Origin: Streptomyces sp. NK08204
GTDB taxonomy: Bacteria > Actinomycetota > Actinomycetes > Streptomycetales > Streptomycetaceae
Direction of reading: 5' to 3'
Length of the DNA: 64,000 nt
NCBI RefSeq assembly: GCF_020400585.1
Contig: NZ_JAINVF010000003.1
Coordinates: 62,001-126,000 of the forward strand
In this document: positions 33,685-42,873 of the stretch, piece after piece
Layout of the letters: every line of letters begins with the position of its first letter
Position numbering within the stretch: the stretch's first letter is position 1
Made by a program: the position numbers and the translations under genes
Notes under the pieces: model-generated
Told to the model about the DNA's origin: nothing
Databases searched by the model: none
Seen by the model: the letters and a program-made list of their open reading frames with translations, nothing else

Positions 33685-35046
33685 ATGGACAAGCAGCAGG
33701 AGTTCGTGCTCCGGACCTTGGAGGAGCGCGACATCCGGTTCGTACGCCTGTGGTTCACGGACGTCCTGGGCTTCCTCAAGTCGGTCGCCGTGGCCCCCGC
33801 CGAACTGGAGCAGGCCTTCGACGAGGGCATCGGCTTCGACGGCTCCGCCATCGAGGGCTTCGCCCGGGTCTACGAGTCCGACATGATCGCCAAGCCGGAT
33901 CCCTCCACCTTCCAGATCCTGCCCTGGCGTGCCGAGGCCCCGGGCACCGCGCGCATGTTCTGCGACATCCTCATGCCCGACGGCTCCCCGTCCTTCGCCG
34001 ACCCGCGCTATGTCCTCAAGCGCGCCCTCGCCCGCACCTCCGACCTGGGCTTCACCTTCTACACCCACCCGGAGATCGAGTTCTTCCTGCTGAAGGACCG
34101 CCCCCTCGACGGCTCCCGCCCCACCCCCGCCGACAACTCGGGGTACTTCGATCACACCCCGACCAACGTCGGCATGGACTTCCGCCGTCAGGCGATCACC
34201 ATGCTGGAGTCGATGGGCATCTCGGTCGAGTTCTCCCACCACGAGGGTGCCCCCGGCCAGCAGGAGATCGACCTGCGCTACGCCGACGCGCTCTCCACCG
34301 CCGACAACGTCATGACGTTCCGCCTGGTCATGAAGCAGGTCGCGCTGGAGCAGGGGGTCCATGCCACCTTCATGCCGAAGCCGTTCTCCGAGCACCCCGG
34401 CAGCGGCATGCACACGCACCTCTCCCTCTTCGAGGGCGACCGCAACGCGTTCTACGAGTCCGGTTCGGAGTACCAGCTCTCCAAGGTCGGCCGCTCCTTC
34501 ATCGCGGGCCTGCTCAAGCACGCCGCCGAGACCTCCGCGGTCACCAACCAGTGGGTCAACAGCTACAAGCGCATCTGGGGCGGCGCCGAGCGGACCGCGG
34601 GCGCCGGCGGCGAGGCCCCGTCCTACATCTGCTGGGGCCACAACAACCGCAGCGCCCTGGTTCGGGTCCCGATGTACAAGCCCGGCAAGACCGGCTCCGC
34701 GCGTGTGGAGGTCCGCTCCCTGGACTCCGGTGCCAACCCGTACCTGGCCTACGCCGTCCTGCTGGCCGCCGGCCTCAAGGGCATCGAGGAGGGCTACGAG
34801 CTGCCGCCGGGCGCCGAGGACGACGTGTGGGCCCTGTCCAACGCCGAGCGGCGCGCGATGGGCATCGAGCCCCTCCCGCAGAACCTGGGCGAGGCCCTGA
34901 CCCTCATGGAGCGCAGCGACCTGGTCGCCGAGACCCTCGGCGAGCACGTCTTCGACTTCTTCCTGCGCAACAAGCGCCAGGAGTGGGAGGAGTACCGCTC
35001 CGAGGTCACCGCGTTCGAGCTGCGCAAGAACCTTCCCGTGCTGTAG
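33685..35046 (+). CDS. glnA2: Glutamine synthetase-like protein GlnA2 (gamma-glutamylpolyamine synthetase family)
   Basis: A 453-residue GS fold. The N-terminal beta-grasp contains GFDGSAIEGFARVYESDM (Asp-latch). Catalytic Glu residues lie in HPEIEFFL and QQEIDLRYAD. The glutamate-binding SGMHTHLSL and ATP-site residues NNRSALVRVP follow, then RVEVRSLDSGANPYLAYA. The loop that carries the adenylylated Tyr in true GSI (NLYDLP) reads DDVWALSNAERRAMG here, with no Tyr, so GlnE should not modify it. The sequence matches my memory of S. coelicolor GlnA2 (SCO2241), reported to glutamylate polyamines. ATG 33685 follows a purine-rich ribosome-binding stretch. A strong terminator follows. Confidence 0.9.
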   Translation: MDKQQEFVLRTLEERDIRFVRLWFTDVLGFLKSVAVAPAELEQAFDEGIGFDGSAIEGFARVYESDMIAKPDPSTFQILPWRAEAPGTARMFCDILMPDGSPSFADPRYVLKRALARTSDLGFTFYTHPEIEFFLLKDRPLDGSRPTPADNSGYFDHTPTNVGMDFRRQAITMLESMGISVEFSHHEGAPGQQEIDLRYADALSTADNVMTFRLVMKQVALEQGVHATFMPKPFSEHPGSGMHTHLSLFEGDRNAFYESGSEYQLSKVGRSFIAGLLKHAAETSAVTNQWVNSYKRIWGGAERTAGAGGEAPSYICWGHNNRSALVRVPMYKPGKTGSARVEVRSLDSGANPYLAYAVLLAAGLKGIEEGYELPPGAEDDVWALSNAERRAMGIEPLPQNLGEALTLMERSDLVAETLGEHVFDFFLRNKRQEWEEYRSEVTAFELRKNLPVL

Positions 35047-35080
35047 GCGCAGGTCAGCGCGGGTTTCCGCTCGAACGATC

Positions 35081-35115
35081 CCTGGGGCCGACGGTCGTCG
35101 ACCGTCGGCCCCAGG
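35081..35115 (+). terminator. Terminator hairpin after glnA2
   Basis: CCTGGGGCCGACGGT (35081-35095) pairs perfectly with ACCGTCGGCCCCAGG (35101-35115) across CGTCG, 35 nt beyond the stop. The remaining 264 nt to 35379 show no gene. Confidence 0.88.
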
Positions 35116-35379
35116 CGCCTCTCACGCCGCTGGGCCGTCTCAGGGCCGTCGGAACACGCTCGGTGAAGCCGTGAGGGTCTGCTCGCCTCACCCGTGGCGG
35201 ACCGCTCGGCCGACTGAAGTCGTCATTCCTCGCGGAACTGCTGACGCTCGGCTGTCAGCCCGCCGCCCCGTGGAGACCGCGTGCCCGGTGGTGTCGCAGG
35301 TGGCCCCGACTTCCCGTCGGTCCCTGCGGCACCACACGTTCCGTCCCAGTGGCCGGGCACCGAGCCGCAGCAGACGCCG

Positions 35380-36429
35380 TCAGCGTGACGGCCCCGCGCT
35401 GACCTGCCGCTGACCGAGGTAGGTGGGGGACACCGCGGCGCTGCTGATCCGCCGCGGCCGTCCCGACCCGTCCGCCGGGACCTGGTACAGGTCGGCGCCG
35501 TAGTCCCCGGGCAGGGCGTACACGGCCGTACGGTCGTCCTTCCACACCACCTGGTCGTCCACGCTGCGAGACTCCGCCAGCGGGGTCTCCCGCATCGTCC
35601 GCAGGTCCAGGACGTACAGGCGCCAGGGGGCGTCCTTGGGCAGGCCCTTGACGCGCTTCTTGAACGCGACACGGGTGCCGTCGGGGGACAGGGACGGACA
35701 TTCGACGTCGGTGTGCAGCGTGGTGACCGTGCGCTCGCGCAGGTCACCACGGACCAGGTACGTCGTCCCCCTGGTCGCCATCGTGGCGTAGAAGGTGCGG
35801 TCGTCCGCCGCGAACGTCACCCCCCAGAAGTTCACGTCCGCCGCCCGGTACCGGTGCCCGCCCTTGATGATCCGGAAGCTCTCCAGGGACGGGACCAGCT
35901 CACCGGTGCGGGTGTCCACGATCGTCGCGCGCGTGGAGAAGTCCGTACCGGCGTAACTGTCACCGCCCACGAACGCCGTCCACGTGGCGAAGTGCCCGGT
36001 GGGGGAGACCCGGGCGCGGGAGGGGATGCCGGGGACGCCGTAGCGGTCGCGCACCTTCAGGCGCGCGTCCAGGATCACCGCGCGGTAGGTGTCCGACACC
36101 GGCCCGTGCACCGCCTGGAGGCAGACTCCGGTGCCCGAGGCGGCGTAGAACCGCAGGCACTTGACACCGGAGGCGGTCCGCGGGCCGGACGGGTCCGTCG
36201 CCGCGACCGACACCAGCTCGTCGCGGTGCGGCCCCCACGCCATGTTGCGGAACACCATCCGGCCGTGCCCGGTCAGGCGGACCGTGCCCGGGGTGACCTC
36301 CGGGCCGCCCGCCTGCGTGTGGTTGCGGCGGTCCGCCCGCGCCGAGGCGTGCAGCACGGACGCGATCCCGACCGCCGCCAGCGCGACGACGGCCGAGAGC
36401 AGGACGAGGATGCGGCTGCGCAGGGTCAT
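35380..36429 (-). CDS. TolB-like beta-propeller exported protein
   Basis: A 349-residue protein with an N-terminal signal anchor (ILVLLSAVVALAAVGIASVL, about 6-25). A repeated propeller pattern follows: SPTGHFATWTAF, TFAADDRTFYATM, CPSLSPDGTRVAFKKRV, RLYVLDLRTMRETPLAESR, YGADLYQVPADGSGRPRRIS. LSPDGTRVAF and the D-L-Y-x-V-P strand are characteristic of TolB/WD40-like PD40 blades. It is likely extracytoplasmic, with a binding or scaffold role. Its start overlaps the MFS stop by 4 nt (ATGA), so it is the third gene of an operon with a phosphoesterase and an MFS transporter. Confidence 0.82.
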   Translation of the reverse strand: MTLRSRILVLLSAVVALAAVGIASVLHASARADRRNHTQAGGPEVTPGTVRLTGHGRMVFRNMAWGPHRDELVSVAATDPSGPRTASGVKCLRFYAASGTGVCLQAVHGPVSDTYRAVILDARLKVRDRYGVPGIPSRARVSPTGHFATWTAFVGGDSYAGTDFSTRATIVDTRTGELVPSLESFRIIKGGHRYRAADVNFWGVTFAADDRTFYATMATRGTTYLVRGDLRERTVTTLHTDVECPSLSPDGTRVAFKKRVKGLPKDAPWRLYVLDLRTMRETPLAESRSVDDQVVWKDDRTAVYALPGDYGADLYQVPADGSGRPRRISSAAVSPTYLGQRQVSAGPSR

Positions 36430-37700
36430 GCGGTCGAGGTGCCTTCCGATTCGGTGCGGGGTCGCAGGGTCAGGGAGAACACGGCACAGGCCGCCAGCGC
36501 CACGGTCGCCCCCGCCAGCGCCGTACGGTCGCCCCACACCGTCCAGGCCGCGCCGAACAGCAGCGAGCAGGCGAATCGGGCCGCCGCCTGCCCGGTCTGC
36601 ACGACGGCCAGTCCGGAGGAGCGCAGCGCCTCCGGCACGCCCGCGGAGGCCGCCGCCATCAGCACGCCGTCGGTGGCCGCGTAGAAGCCGCCGTGCAGGA
36701 CGAGCACGACGTACGGCAGCGCATCCCCGTGCCACGAGGTGAGCAGCAGCGCGTACGCCAGCAGGAGCGCGCCGTGACCGGCCAGGAACACCGTCCACCG
36801 GCCCACCCGGTCCGCGAGCCGGCCGAGCGGCACCGCGAGCAGCAGGAACGCGGCGGCCGTGCCGAGTGGCAGCAGTGCGAACCAGCGGTCGGGGACCCCG
36901 AGCCGGCGCTGCAGCAGCAGATAGACGAAGGAGTCGCTGACCGTGGCCAGGCCCAGCAGCAGCGCGCAGACGGTGATCCGCCGCAGCTCACGCCGCCCCA
37001 GCAGCCCCAGGGCGGCCCGCAGAGTCGGCCGCTCCTGGTGCGCTGACCGCTGCCTCGCTCCCCCCGGCACGAAGAGCACCAGCACCAGCACGCCCACGAC
37101 CGCGACGCAGAAGCTGACCGTGAACACGGCGTCGTAGCCGTCCACGGTGGCCCGCAGGATCCAGAAGGCCACCAGCGGCCCGAGCAGCGCCCCGGCCGTG
37201 TCCATGGCCCGGTGCACGCCGAAGGCACGCCCCCGCGTCCCGGGCGTGCTGGACAGCGAGATCAGGGCGTCCCGGGGAGCTGTGCGCAGTCCCTTCCCGG
37301 TGCGGTCGGCGGCCAGCAGGAGTCCGATCGGCGTGAGGGAGTGCGCGACGAGCAGCAACGGCTTGCACAGCGCCGAGAGCCCGTAGCCGAACCCGGCCAC
37401 CCACTTGTGCCGCCCGCCGCCCCGGTCGGCGAGATGGCCGCCCACCAGGCGCACCAGCGCCGAGAAGCCGTTGTAGACGCCGTCCAGCAGTCCGAAACCC
37501 AGGGGTGACAGACCGAGGCCCGTCACCAGGTACAGCGGCAGCACCGCCGTGACCATCTCGGAGGAGACGTCGGTGACCAGACTGACCGCGCCGAGGGCGA
37601 GCACCGTCGGGGCGAGCGCGGCACGGCGCCGCCCGGCGAGGGGCCGGGCGGCGCCGTCCGCGGACGCCGGCGTGTGCGCGCGACTGTCCGCTACGTACAC
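36426..37700 (-). CDS. MFS transporter
   Basis: A 424-residue polytopic protein with about 12 hydrophobic helices. It has the MFS loop motif GGHLADRGGGRHKW between helices 2 and 3, the duplicate VPLGRLADRVGRW in the second half, and SLVTDVSSEMVTAVLPLYL in helix 1, as in the MFS subgroup with the DRxGKGLRTAPRDALI segment. Substrate unknown. GTG 37700 begins 1 nt after the phosphoesterase stop, and its stop overlaps the propeller gene. The coupling suggests uptake or export of a product of the extracellular phosphoesterase. Confidence 0.88.
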   Translation of the reverse strand: MYVADSRAHTPASADGAARPLAGRRRAALAPTVLALGAVSLVTDVSSEMVTAVLPLYLVTGLGLSPLGFGLLDGVYNGFSALVRLVGGHLADRGGGRHKWVAGFGYGLSALCKPLLLVAHSLTPIGLLLAADRTGKGLRTAPRDALISLSSTPGTRGRAFGVHRAMDTAGALLGPLVAFWILRATVDGYDAVFTVSFCVAVVGVLVLVLFVPGGARQRSAHQERPTLRAALGLLGRRELRRITVCALLLGLATVSDSFVYLLLQRRLGVPDRWFALLPLGTAAAFLLLAVPLGRLADRVGRWTVFLAGHGALLLAYALLLTSWHGDALPYVVLVLHGGFYAATDGVLMAAASAGVPEALRSSGLAVVQTGQAAARFACSLLFGAAWTVWGDRTALAGATVALAACAVFSLTLRPRTESEGTSTA

Positions 37701-37701
37701 G

Positions 37702-38589
37702 TCAGGGCGCCCAGATGCCGGTGATGTCCTTGGCGGATGCCGCGTTGCCCGCGTGCGTGGTCAGACCCTGGGTGTCCTCCAGGGTGCGCAGCAGGTCGTA
37801 GTGGTTGTACGTGGTGGACGTGCTGGACCCCGGCGTGACCGGCTGTCCGTACAGCACGGTCGGGATCCGGTTGCCACTGAGCCGGTTGTCCTCGTCGAAG
37901 GTGACGACGAGGAGGCTGTTGTGGGTCTTGGCCCAGGTGGCGTACGCGCCCAGGTTGTTCTTCAGCCAGGTGTCACCGGTGGACACCGAGCAGTCGTGCA
38001 TGTCGCTGCACAGGTTGGGGACCACGAAGGACATCTGGGGCAGCTGCGTGTAGTCCGCCGGGAACTGCGCGAAGGTGTACGCGGACGAGGTCGGCACGTT
38101 GCTGAACCCGAACCAGGGGTTGTGCTTCTGCGCGTAGTTGCCACTGCTGCACGTGGTCGAGCCCTGGCTCGGCAGCGACTCGTTGTAGCTGGCCCAGGTC
38201 CGGCCCGCGGCGATCTGCTCGGAGGCCAGGTTCGGCGCCGAGGAGAAGCCCGGGGTGATGCAGCTGTCGTCGGTGATCCCCTGCGTCGACCCGGAGAACA
38301 GCGCGTAGTAGTTCGGCTGGCTCGGGTGGGTGATGCCGTACGACTGCGTGAGGTTGGCGCCGCCGTTCTTGAGCGAGTTGATGTACGGGGCGCTGGAGGA
38401 GCCGATGACCTGGCTGTAGGAGTGGTTCTCGAAGACCACGACGACCACGTGGTCCGGGCTGGGCACGGAGCCCGCGGCGTGCGCGGACCCGCTCCCGAGC
38501 CCGGTCCACAGCCCGACCGCGGCGGCAGCCAGGGCCGCTGCGGACGCCACGACGGTACGGGCACGGCGGTACACGGAACTGCCGGACAC
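37702..38589 (-). CDS. Secreted phosphoesterase (acid phosphatase/phospholipase C-like, alkaline-phosphatase superfamily)
   Basis: A 295-residue exported enzyme with a signal peptide (RTVVASAAALAAAAVGLWTG, cleavage near AHAAG about 39). The mature part starts with the phosphoesterase motif DHVVVVVFENHSYSQVIG (Glu-Asn metal/phosphate site), then THPSQPNYYALFSG, NLCSDMHDC, and LLVVTFDEDN (metal-binding Asp-Glu-Asp), ending with NHYDLLRTLED. This layout is typical of the AcpA/PLC-type phosphoesterase family that releases phosphate from esters. GTG 38589 has GGAGG 5 nt upstream. A candidate PHO box lies about 90 nt upstream, fitting phosphate-starvation control. Confidence 0.88.
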   Translation of the reverse strand: MSGSSVYRRARTVVASAAALAAAAVGLWTGLGSGSAHAAGSVPSPDHVVVVVFENHSYSQVIGSSSAPYINSLKNGGANLTQSYGITHPSQPNYYALFSGSTQGITDDSCITPGFSSAPNLASEQIAAGRTWASYNESLPSQGSTTCSSGNYAQKHNPWFGFSNVPTSSAYTFAQFPADYTQLPQMSFVVPNLCSDMHDCSVSTGDTWLKNNLGAYATWAKTHNSLLVVTFDEDNRLSGNRIPTVLYGQPVTPGSSTSTTYNHYDLLRTLEDTQGLTTHAGNAASAKDITGIWAP

Positions 38590-38679
38590 ATCAACCTCCG
38601 GGGTGGGGGTGGGGCGGGGCTGGCGGTGCGGACAGAGCATGCACACGTCAACATGCCCATGGGTCAAGCGGCCCAACCC

Positions 38680-38701
38680 GAGGGATGAACACCAGATGAA
38701 C
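38680..38701 (-). promoter_or_regulatory. Candidate PHO box (two 11-nt PhoP direct-repeat units)
   Basis: On the minus strand GTTCATCTGGT (38701-38691) is followed directly by GTTCATCCCTC (38690-38680). Two abutting 11-nt units starting GTTCA are the Streptomyces PhoP binding arrangement. They sit about 90 nt before the phosphoesterase start, within the 344-nt gap 38590-38933, which otherwise holds no gene. Confidence 0.72.
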
Positions 38702-38933
38702 TGCTCCTCCCGGCAGCGGCGCCCCGCACGCCGGGGGACGGGCACCGTCCGGAGCGGCACCGGCTCACCCACTCGCCGCAGGCGCCGCACAGGCCGCGAA
38801 GCCCCGCGCGGGCCGCCGCAGCCCTGCGGCCCGCGCCCCGCGCCCCCGCGCACCAGACCTGCCGCACATCCCCGCCCGGCGCGTTGCAGATAGGCTCTGG
38901 CCAGGACAAAGCACATCCGGAGGGAGGCCGCGG

Positions 38934-41900
38934 ATGACGCCGGGGCGCAGAAGCAGTACCTTCACTCGGCTGCTGCGGCACGGCTTCACCGACCCGTCCG
39001 CCGCCGAGGCCCTCCTGGACGGCCCCGAGCTGGCCCCCGTCCGCAACGACCCGGTGCTCCTGGAAGCCCTCGGCGCCACCGCCGATCCCGACCTCGCCCT
39101 GCACGGCCTGGTCCGCCTCCTGGAGGCCCAGCCCACCCCCGCGGCCCACCGCGAACTGCTGGACACCCTCATCGCGGCCAAGCCCCTGCGCGACCGCCTC
39201 CTCGGTGTCCTCGGATCCTCCGCCGCCCTCGCCGACCACCTCGCCCGCCATCCCCGCGACTGGAAGGCCCTGGTCACCTACGAGCCCCGCGACCTCCACC
39301 CCGGCGTGGCCGAGTTCGAGCGCGGCCTGGCCGGGGCCACCGACCCCGTCTCCCTGCGCGTGGCCTACCGCCGCTGCCTGCTGTCCATCGCCGCCCGGGA
39401 CGTGTGCGGGACCACCGACCTCGCCGAGTCCGCCGCCGAACTGGCCGACCTGGCCACCGCCACCCTCCGCGCGGCCCTGGCGATAGCCGAGGCGTCGGCC
39501 CCCGAGGACGCCGCGGCCTGCCGCCTGGCGGTGATCGCGATGGGCAAGTGCGGCGGCCACGAGCTGAACTACGTCTCCGACGTCGACGTCATCTTCGTAG
39601 GGGAGGCCGTCGAGGGCGGCGACGAGGCCAAGGCCCTGCGCTCCGCGACCAGACTGGCCTCGCACATGATGCGGATCTGCTCCGAGACGACGATCGAGGG
39701 CTCGATCTGGCCGGTCGACGCCAACCTCCGCCCCGAGGGCCGCAACGGCCCCCTCGTGCGCACCCTCAGCAGCCACCTCGCCTACTACCAGCGATGGGCC
39801 AAGACCTGGGAGTTCCAGGCCCTGCTCAAGGCCCGCCCGGTGGCCGGCGACGCCGACCTGGGCCGGGCCTACATCGACGCCCTCGAACCCCTCGTCTGGA
39901 AGGCCGCCGAACGCGAGAACTTCGTCGCCGACGTCCAGAAGATGCGCCGCAGGGTCGTGGAGAACATCCCCGTCGCCGAGATCGAACGCGAACTCAAACT
40001 CGGCCCCGGCGGCCTGCGGGACGTCGAATTCGCCGTGCAGCTGCTGCAGTTGGTCCACGGCCGCGACGACCCCTCGCTGCGCAGCGGCACCACCCTCGAC
40101 GCCCTGCAGGCCCTCGCCGCCGGCGGCTACGTGGGCCGCTCCGACGGCCTCCAGCTGGACCATGCCTACCGCTTCCTGCGCTCCATGGAGCACCGCATCC
40201 AGCTCTACCGGCTGCGCCGCACCCACCTCGTCCCGCAGGCCGAGCCCGACCTGCGCCGCCTCGGCCGTTCCCTGGGCCTGCGCGCCGACCCGGTGGCCGA
40301 GTTGAACCGCGAATGGCGGCGGCACGCCACCGTCGTCCGCCGCCTGCACGAGAAGCTCTTCTACCGTCCGCTGCTCGACGCGGTCGCCCAACTCGCCCCC
40401 GGCGAGGCCAGGCTGAGCCCCGAAGCGGCCCGCGAACGCCTCGTCGCCCTCGGCTACCACGACCCCGCCGCAGCCCTGCGCCACCTGGAGGCCCTGGCCT
40501 CCGGCGTCACCCGCAAGGCGGCCATCCAGCGCACCCTGCTGCCCGTCCTGCTCGGCTGGTTCGCCGACTCCGCCGACCCCGACGCGGGCCTGCTCAACTT
40601 CCGCAAGGTCTCCGACGCGCTCGGCAAGACCCCCTGGTACCTGCGCCTGCTCAGGGACGAGGGCGCGGCGGCCGAGAACCTGGCCCGCGTCCTGTCGGCC
40701 GGCCGCCTCGCCCCCGACCTGCTCATGCGCGCCCCCGAGGCGGTGGCCCTGCTCGGCGAGGGCGACGGCACCGGCCCGGCCGGCGGCGGTCTGGAGCCAC
40801 GTGGCCGGGCCCAGCTGGAGCAGGAGATCCTCGCCGCCGTGGGCCGCGCCGAGAACGCCGAACAGGGCGTCACCGCGGCCCGCGGAGTACGCCGCCGGGA
40901 GCTTTTCCGCACCGCCGCCGCCGACATCGTCGGCTCCTACGGCACCGAGACCAGCCCCGCCGAGGCCGATCAGGGCGCCCTGGTGGACCGGGTCGGCGCG
41001 GCCGTCTCCGACCTGACCGCCGCCACCCTCGCCGGCACCCTGCGCGCCGTGGTCCGCGACGGCTGGGGCGACACGCTCCCCACGCGTTTCGCGATCATAG
41101 GAATGGGCCGCTTCGGCGGCCACGAGCTGGGCTACGGCTCCGACGCCGACGTGCTGTTCGTGCACGAGCCGCGCGAGGGCGTCGACGAGCAGGAGGCCTC
41201 CGCCGCCGCGAACAAGGTCGTCGCCGAGATGCGCCGCCTGCTCCAGCTGCCCAGCGCCGACCCGCCGCTGCTCATCGACGCCGACCTGCGCCCGGAGGGC
41301 AAGTCCGGCCCGCTGGTGCGCACCCTGAAGTCGTACGAGGCGTACTACCGCCGCTGGTCCCTGGTCTGGGAGTCACAGGCGCTGCTGCGTGCCGAACCGG
41401 TCGCCGGGGACGAGGACCTCGGCCGGCGCTTCGTCGAGCTGATCGACCCGCTGCGCTACCCGGCCGAGGGACTCGGCGAGGACGCCGTGCGCGAGATCCG
41501 CCGGCTGAAGGCCCGTATGGAGTCGGAGCGGCTGCCGCGCGGCGCCGACCCCAGACTGCACACCAAGCTCGGCCCCGGCGGCCTGTCCGACGTCGAGTGG
41601 ACCGTCCAGCTGCTCCAGCTCAGGCACGGCTGGGCCGAGCCCGGCCTGCGCACCACCCGCACCCGCGAGGCCCTCGCCGCCGCCCGCGCGGCCGGTCTGA
41701 TCTCCGGCGAGGACGCGGCCGTCCTGGACGAGTCGTGGGTGCTGGCCACCCAGGTGCGCAACGCGGTCATGCTGGTGCGCGGCCGGGCCGGGGACACCTT
41801 CCCCACCGATCCGCGCGAGCTGGCCGCCGTCGGCCGCTACCTCGGCTACGGCGCCGGGCACGCCGGCGACATGCTGGACGCCTACCGCCGTACCACCCGC

Positions 41901-41948
41901 AGGGCGCGCACGGTCGTGGCGGAACTGTTCTACGGCACCGGCGACTGA
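38934..41948 (+). CDS. glnE: Bifunctional glutamine synthetase adenylyltransferase/deadenylase
   Basis: A 1004-residue enzyme that adds and removes AMP on the GSI tyrosine. It contains two nucleotidyltransferase domains: the N-terminal deadenylylase with MGKCGGHELNYVSDVDVIFV (about 201-220), and the C-terminal adenylylase with MGRFGGHELGYGSDADVLFV (about 723-742). Each carries the G-x-D-x-D metal motif. Each is followed by a conserved DANLRPEGRNGPLVR/DADLRPEGKSGPLVR block and a helical regulatory region (LGPGGLRDVEF, LGPGGLSDVEW). GGAGGGAGG precedes ATG 38934. Its substrate GlnA (GSI) is not in the window. The 3' end overlaps the convergent PAP2 gene by 19 nt. Confidence 0.97.
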   Translation: MTPGRRSSTFTRLLRHGFTDPSAAEALLDGPELAPVRNDPVLLEALGATADPDLALHGLVRLLEAQPTPAAHRELLDTLIAAKPLRDRLLGVLGSSAALADHLARHPRDWKALVTYEPRDLHPGVAEFERGLAGATDPVSLRVAYRRCLLSIAARDVCGTTDLAESAAELADLATATLRAALAIAEASAPEDAAACRLAVIAMGKCGGHELNYVSDVDVIFVGEAVEGGDEAKALRSATRLASHMMRICSETTIEGSIWPVDANLRPEGRNGPLVRTLSSHLAYYQRWAKTWEFQALLKARPVAGDADLGRAYIDALEPLVWKAAERENFVADVQKMRRRVVENIPVAEIERELKLGPGGLRDVEFAVQLLQLVHGRDDPSLRSGTTLDALQALAAGGYVGRSDGLQLDHAYRFLRSMEHRIQLYRLRRTHLVPQAEPDLRRLGRSLGLRADPVAELNREWRRHATVVRRLHEKLFYRPLLDAVAQLAPGEARLSPEAARERLVALGYHDPAAALRHLEALASGVTRKAAIQRTLLPVLLGWFADSADPDAGLLNFRKVSDALGKTPWYLRLLRDEGAAAENLARVLSAGRLAPDLLMRAPEAVALLGEGDGTGPAGGGLEPRGRAQLEQEILAAVGRAENAEQGVTAARGVRRRELFRTAAADIVGSYGTETSPAEADQGALVDRVGAAVSDLTAATLAGTLRAVVRDGWGDTLPTRFAIIGMGRFGGHELGYGSDADVLFVHEPREGVDEQEASAAANKVVAEMRRLLQLPSADPPLLIDADLRPEGKSGPLVRTLKSYEAYYRRWSLVWESQALLRAEPVAGDEDLGRRFVELIDPLRYPAEGLGEDAVREIRRLKARMESERLPRGADPRLHTKLGPGGLSDVEWTVQLLQLRHGWAEPGLRTTRTREALAAARAAGLISGEDAAVLDESWVLATQVRNAVMLVRGRAGDTFPTDPRELAAVGRYLGYGAGHAGDMLDAYRRTTRRARTVVAELFYGTGD

Positions 41949-42805
41949 GCGGTCCCGGTGGCCGGCACCGGCACCGCGACCAGCCGGGGCAGGGCGTGCG
42001 GCAGGGCGCCGTACCACATCCGGACCACCCCGAAACCGAAGGTCAGGCACACCACACCGCCCACCGCGTCCAGCCAGAAGTGGTTGGCCGTGGCGACGAT
42101 CACCGTCAGGGTCGCCGCCGGGTAGAGCAGTCCCAGCACCCGTGCCCACGGCACCGAGGCCAGTGCGAAGATCGTCAGCCCGCACCACAGCGACCAGCCG
42201 ATGTGCATCGACGGCATCGCCGCGTACTGGTTCGACATGTCCTTCAGGTCGCCGGAGGCCATCGAGCCCCAGGTGTGGTGGGCCATGACCGTGTCCACGA
42301 AGCCTCCGCCGCGCATCAACCGCGGGGGAGCGAGCGGGAACAGGTAGTAACCGACCAGGGCCACACCCGTGGTCGCGAACAGCACCAGCCGGGCCGCCGA
42401 GTACCGGCCGGGATGCCACCGGTACAGCCACACCAGCACACCCAGCGTGATCACGAAGTGCAGGGTGGCGTAGTAGTAGTTCATGCCGATGATCAGCCAA
42501 GTCACCGAGTTCACGGTGTGATTGACCGACCCCTCGACAGCGATGCCCAGATGGTGCTCCACGCGCCAGATCCAGTCGGCGTTGCGCAGCGCCTCGTGCC
42601 GCTCCTCCGGGACCGCGTTGCGGATCAGTGAGTACGTCCAGTAACTCACCGCGATCAGAAGGATCTCGAACCACAGCCGGGGCCGCCGTGGGCTGCGCAG
42701 CCGGTCCACCCAGACACGCGGACCCCAGCTGCCCCCGCCCATGACGGCCCGCGGAACGGCCACTTTCTCGCGACCGTCCGGATCTGTCACCGTCGAGTCA
42801 CTCAT
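41930..42805 (-). CDS. PAP2 superfamily membrane protein (inositolphosphotransferase Aur1-like)
   Basis: A 291-residue polytopic protein with about six hydrophobic helices. PAP2/Aur1-type active-site segments are present: YLFPLAPPRLM (motif 1-like), MPSMHIGWSLW (PSxH, with catalytic His), and ATANHFWLDAVGG (HxxxD). Proteins of this type transfer phospho-head groups or dephosphorylate lipid phosphates on the outer face of the membrane. It is convergent with glnE, sharing 19 nt. ATG 42805 or GTG 42811 may be the start; neither has a clear ribosome-binding site. Confidence 0.85.
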   Translation of the reverse strand: MSDSTVTDPDGREKVAVPRAVMGGGSWGPRVWVDRLRSPRRPRLWFEILLIAVSYWTYSLIRNAVPEERHEALRNADWIWRVEHHLGIAVEGSVNHTVNSVTWLIIGMNYYYATLHFVITLGVLVWLYRWHPGRYSAARLVLFATTGVALVGYYLFPLAPPRLMRGGGFVDTVMAHHTWGSMASGDLKDMSNQYAAMPSMHIGWSLWCGLTIFALASVPWARVLGLLYPAATLTVIVATANHFWLDAVGGVVCLTFGFGVVRMWYGALPHALPRLVAVPVPATGTAQSPVP

Positions 42806-42873
42806 AGCCACAGAGTCTGCCAGAAAAGACTTCTCCGGCCGATCATCCCAAGGTTGGGTCCGCGGCGCGACCC

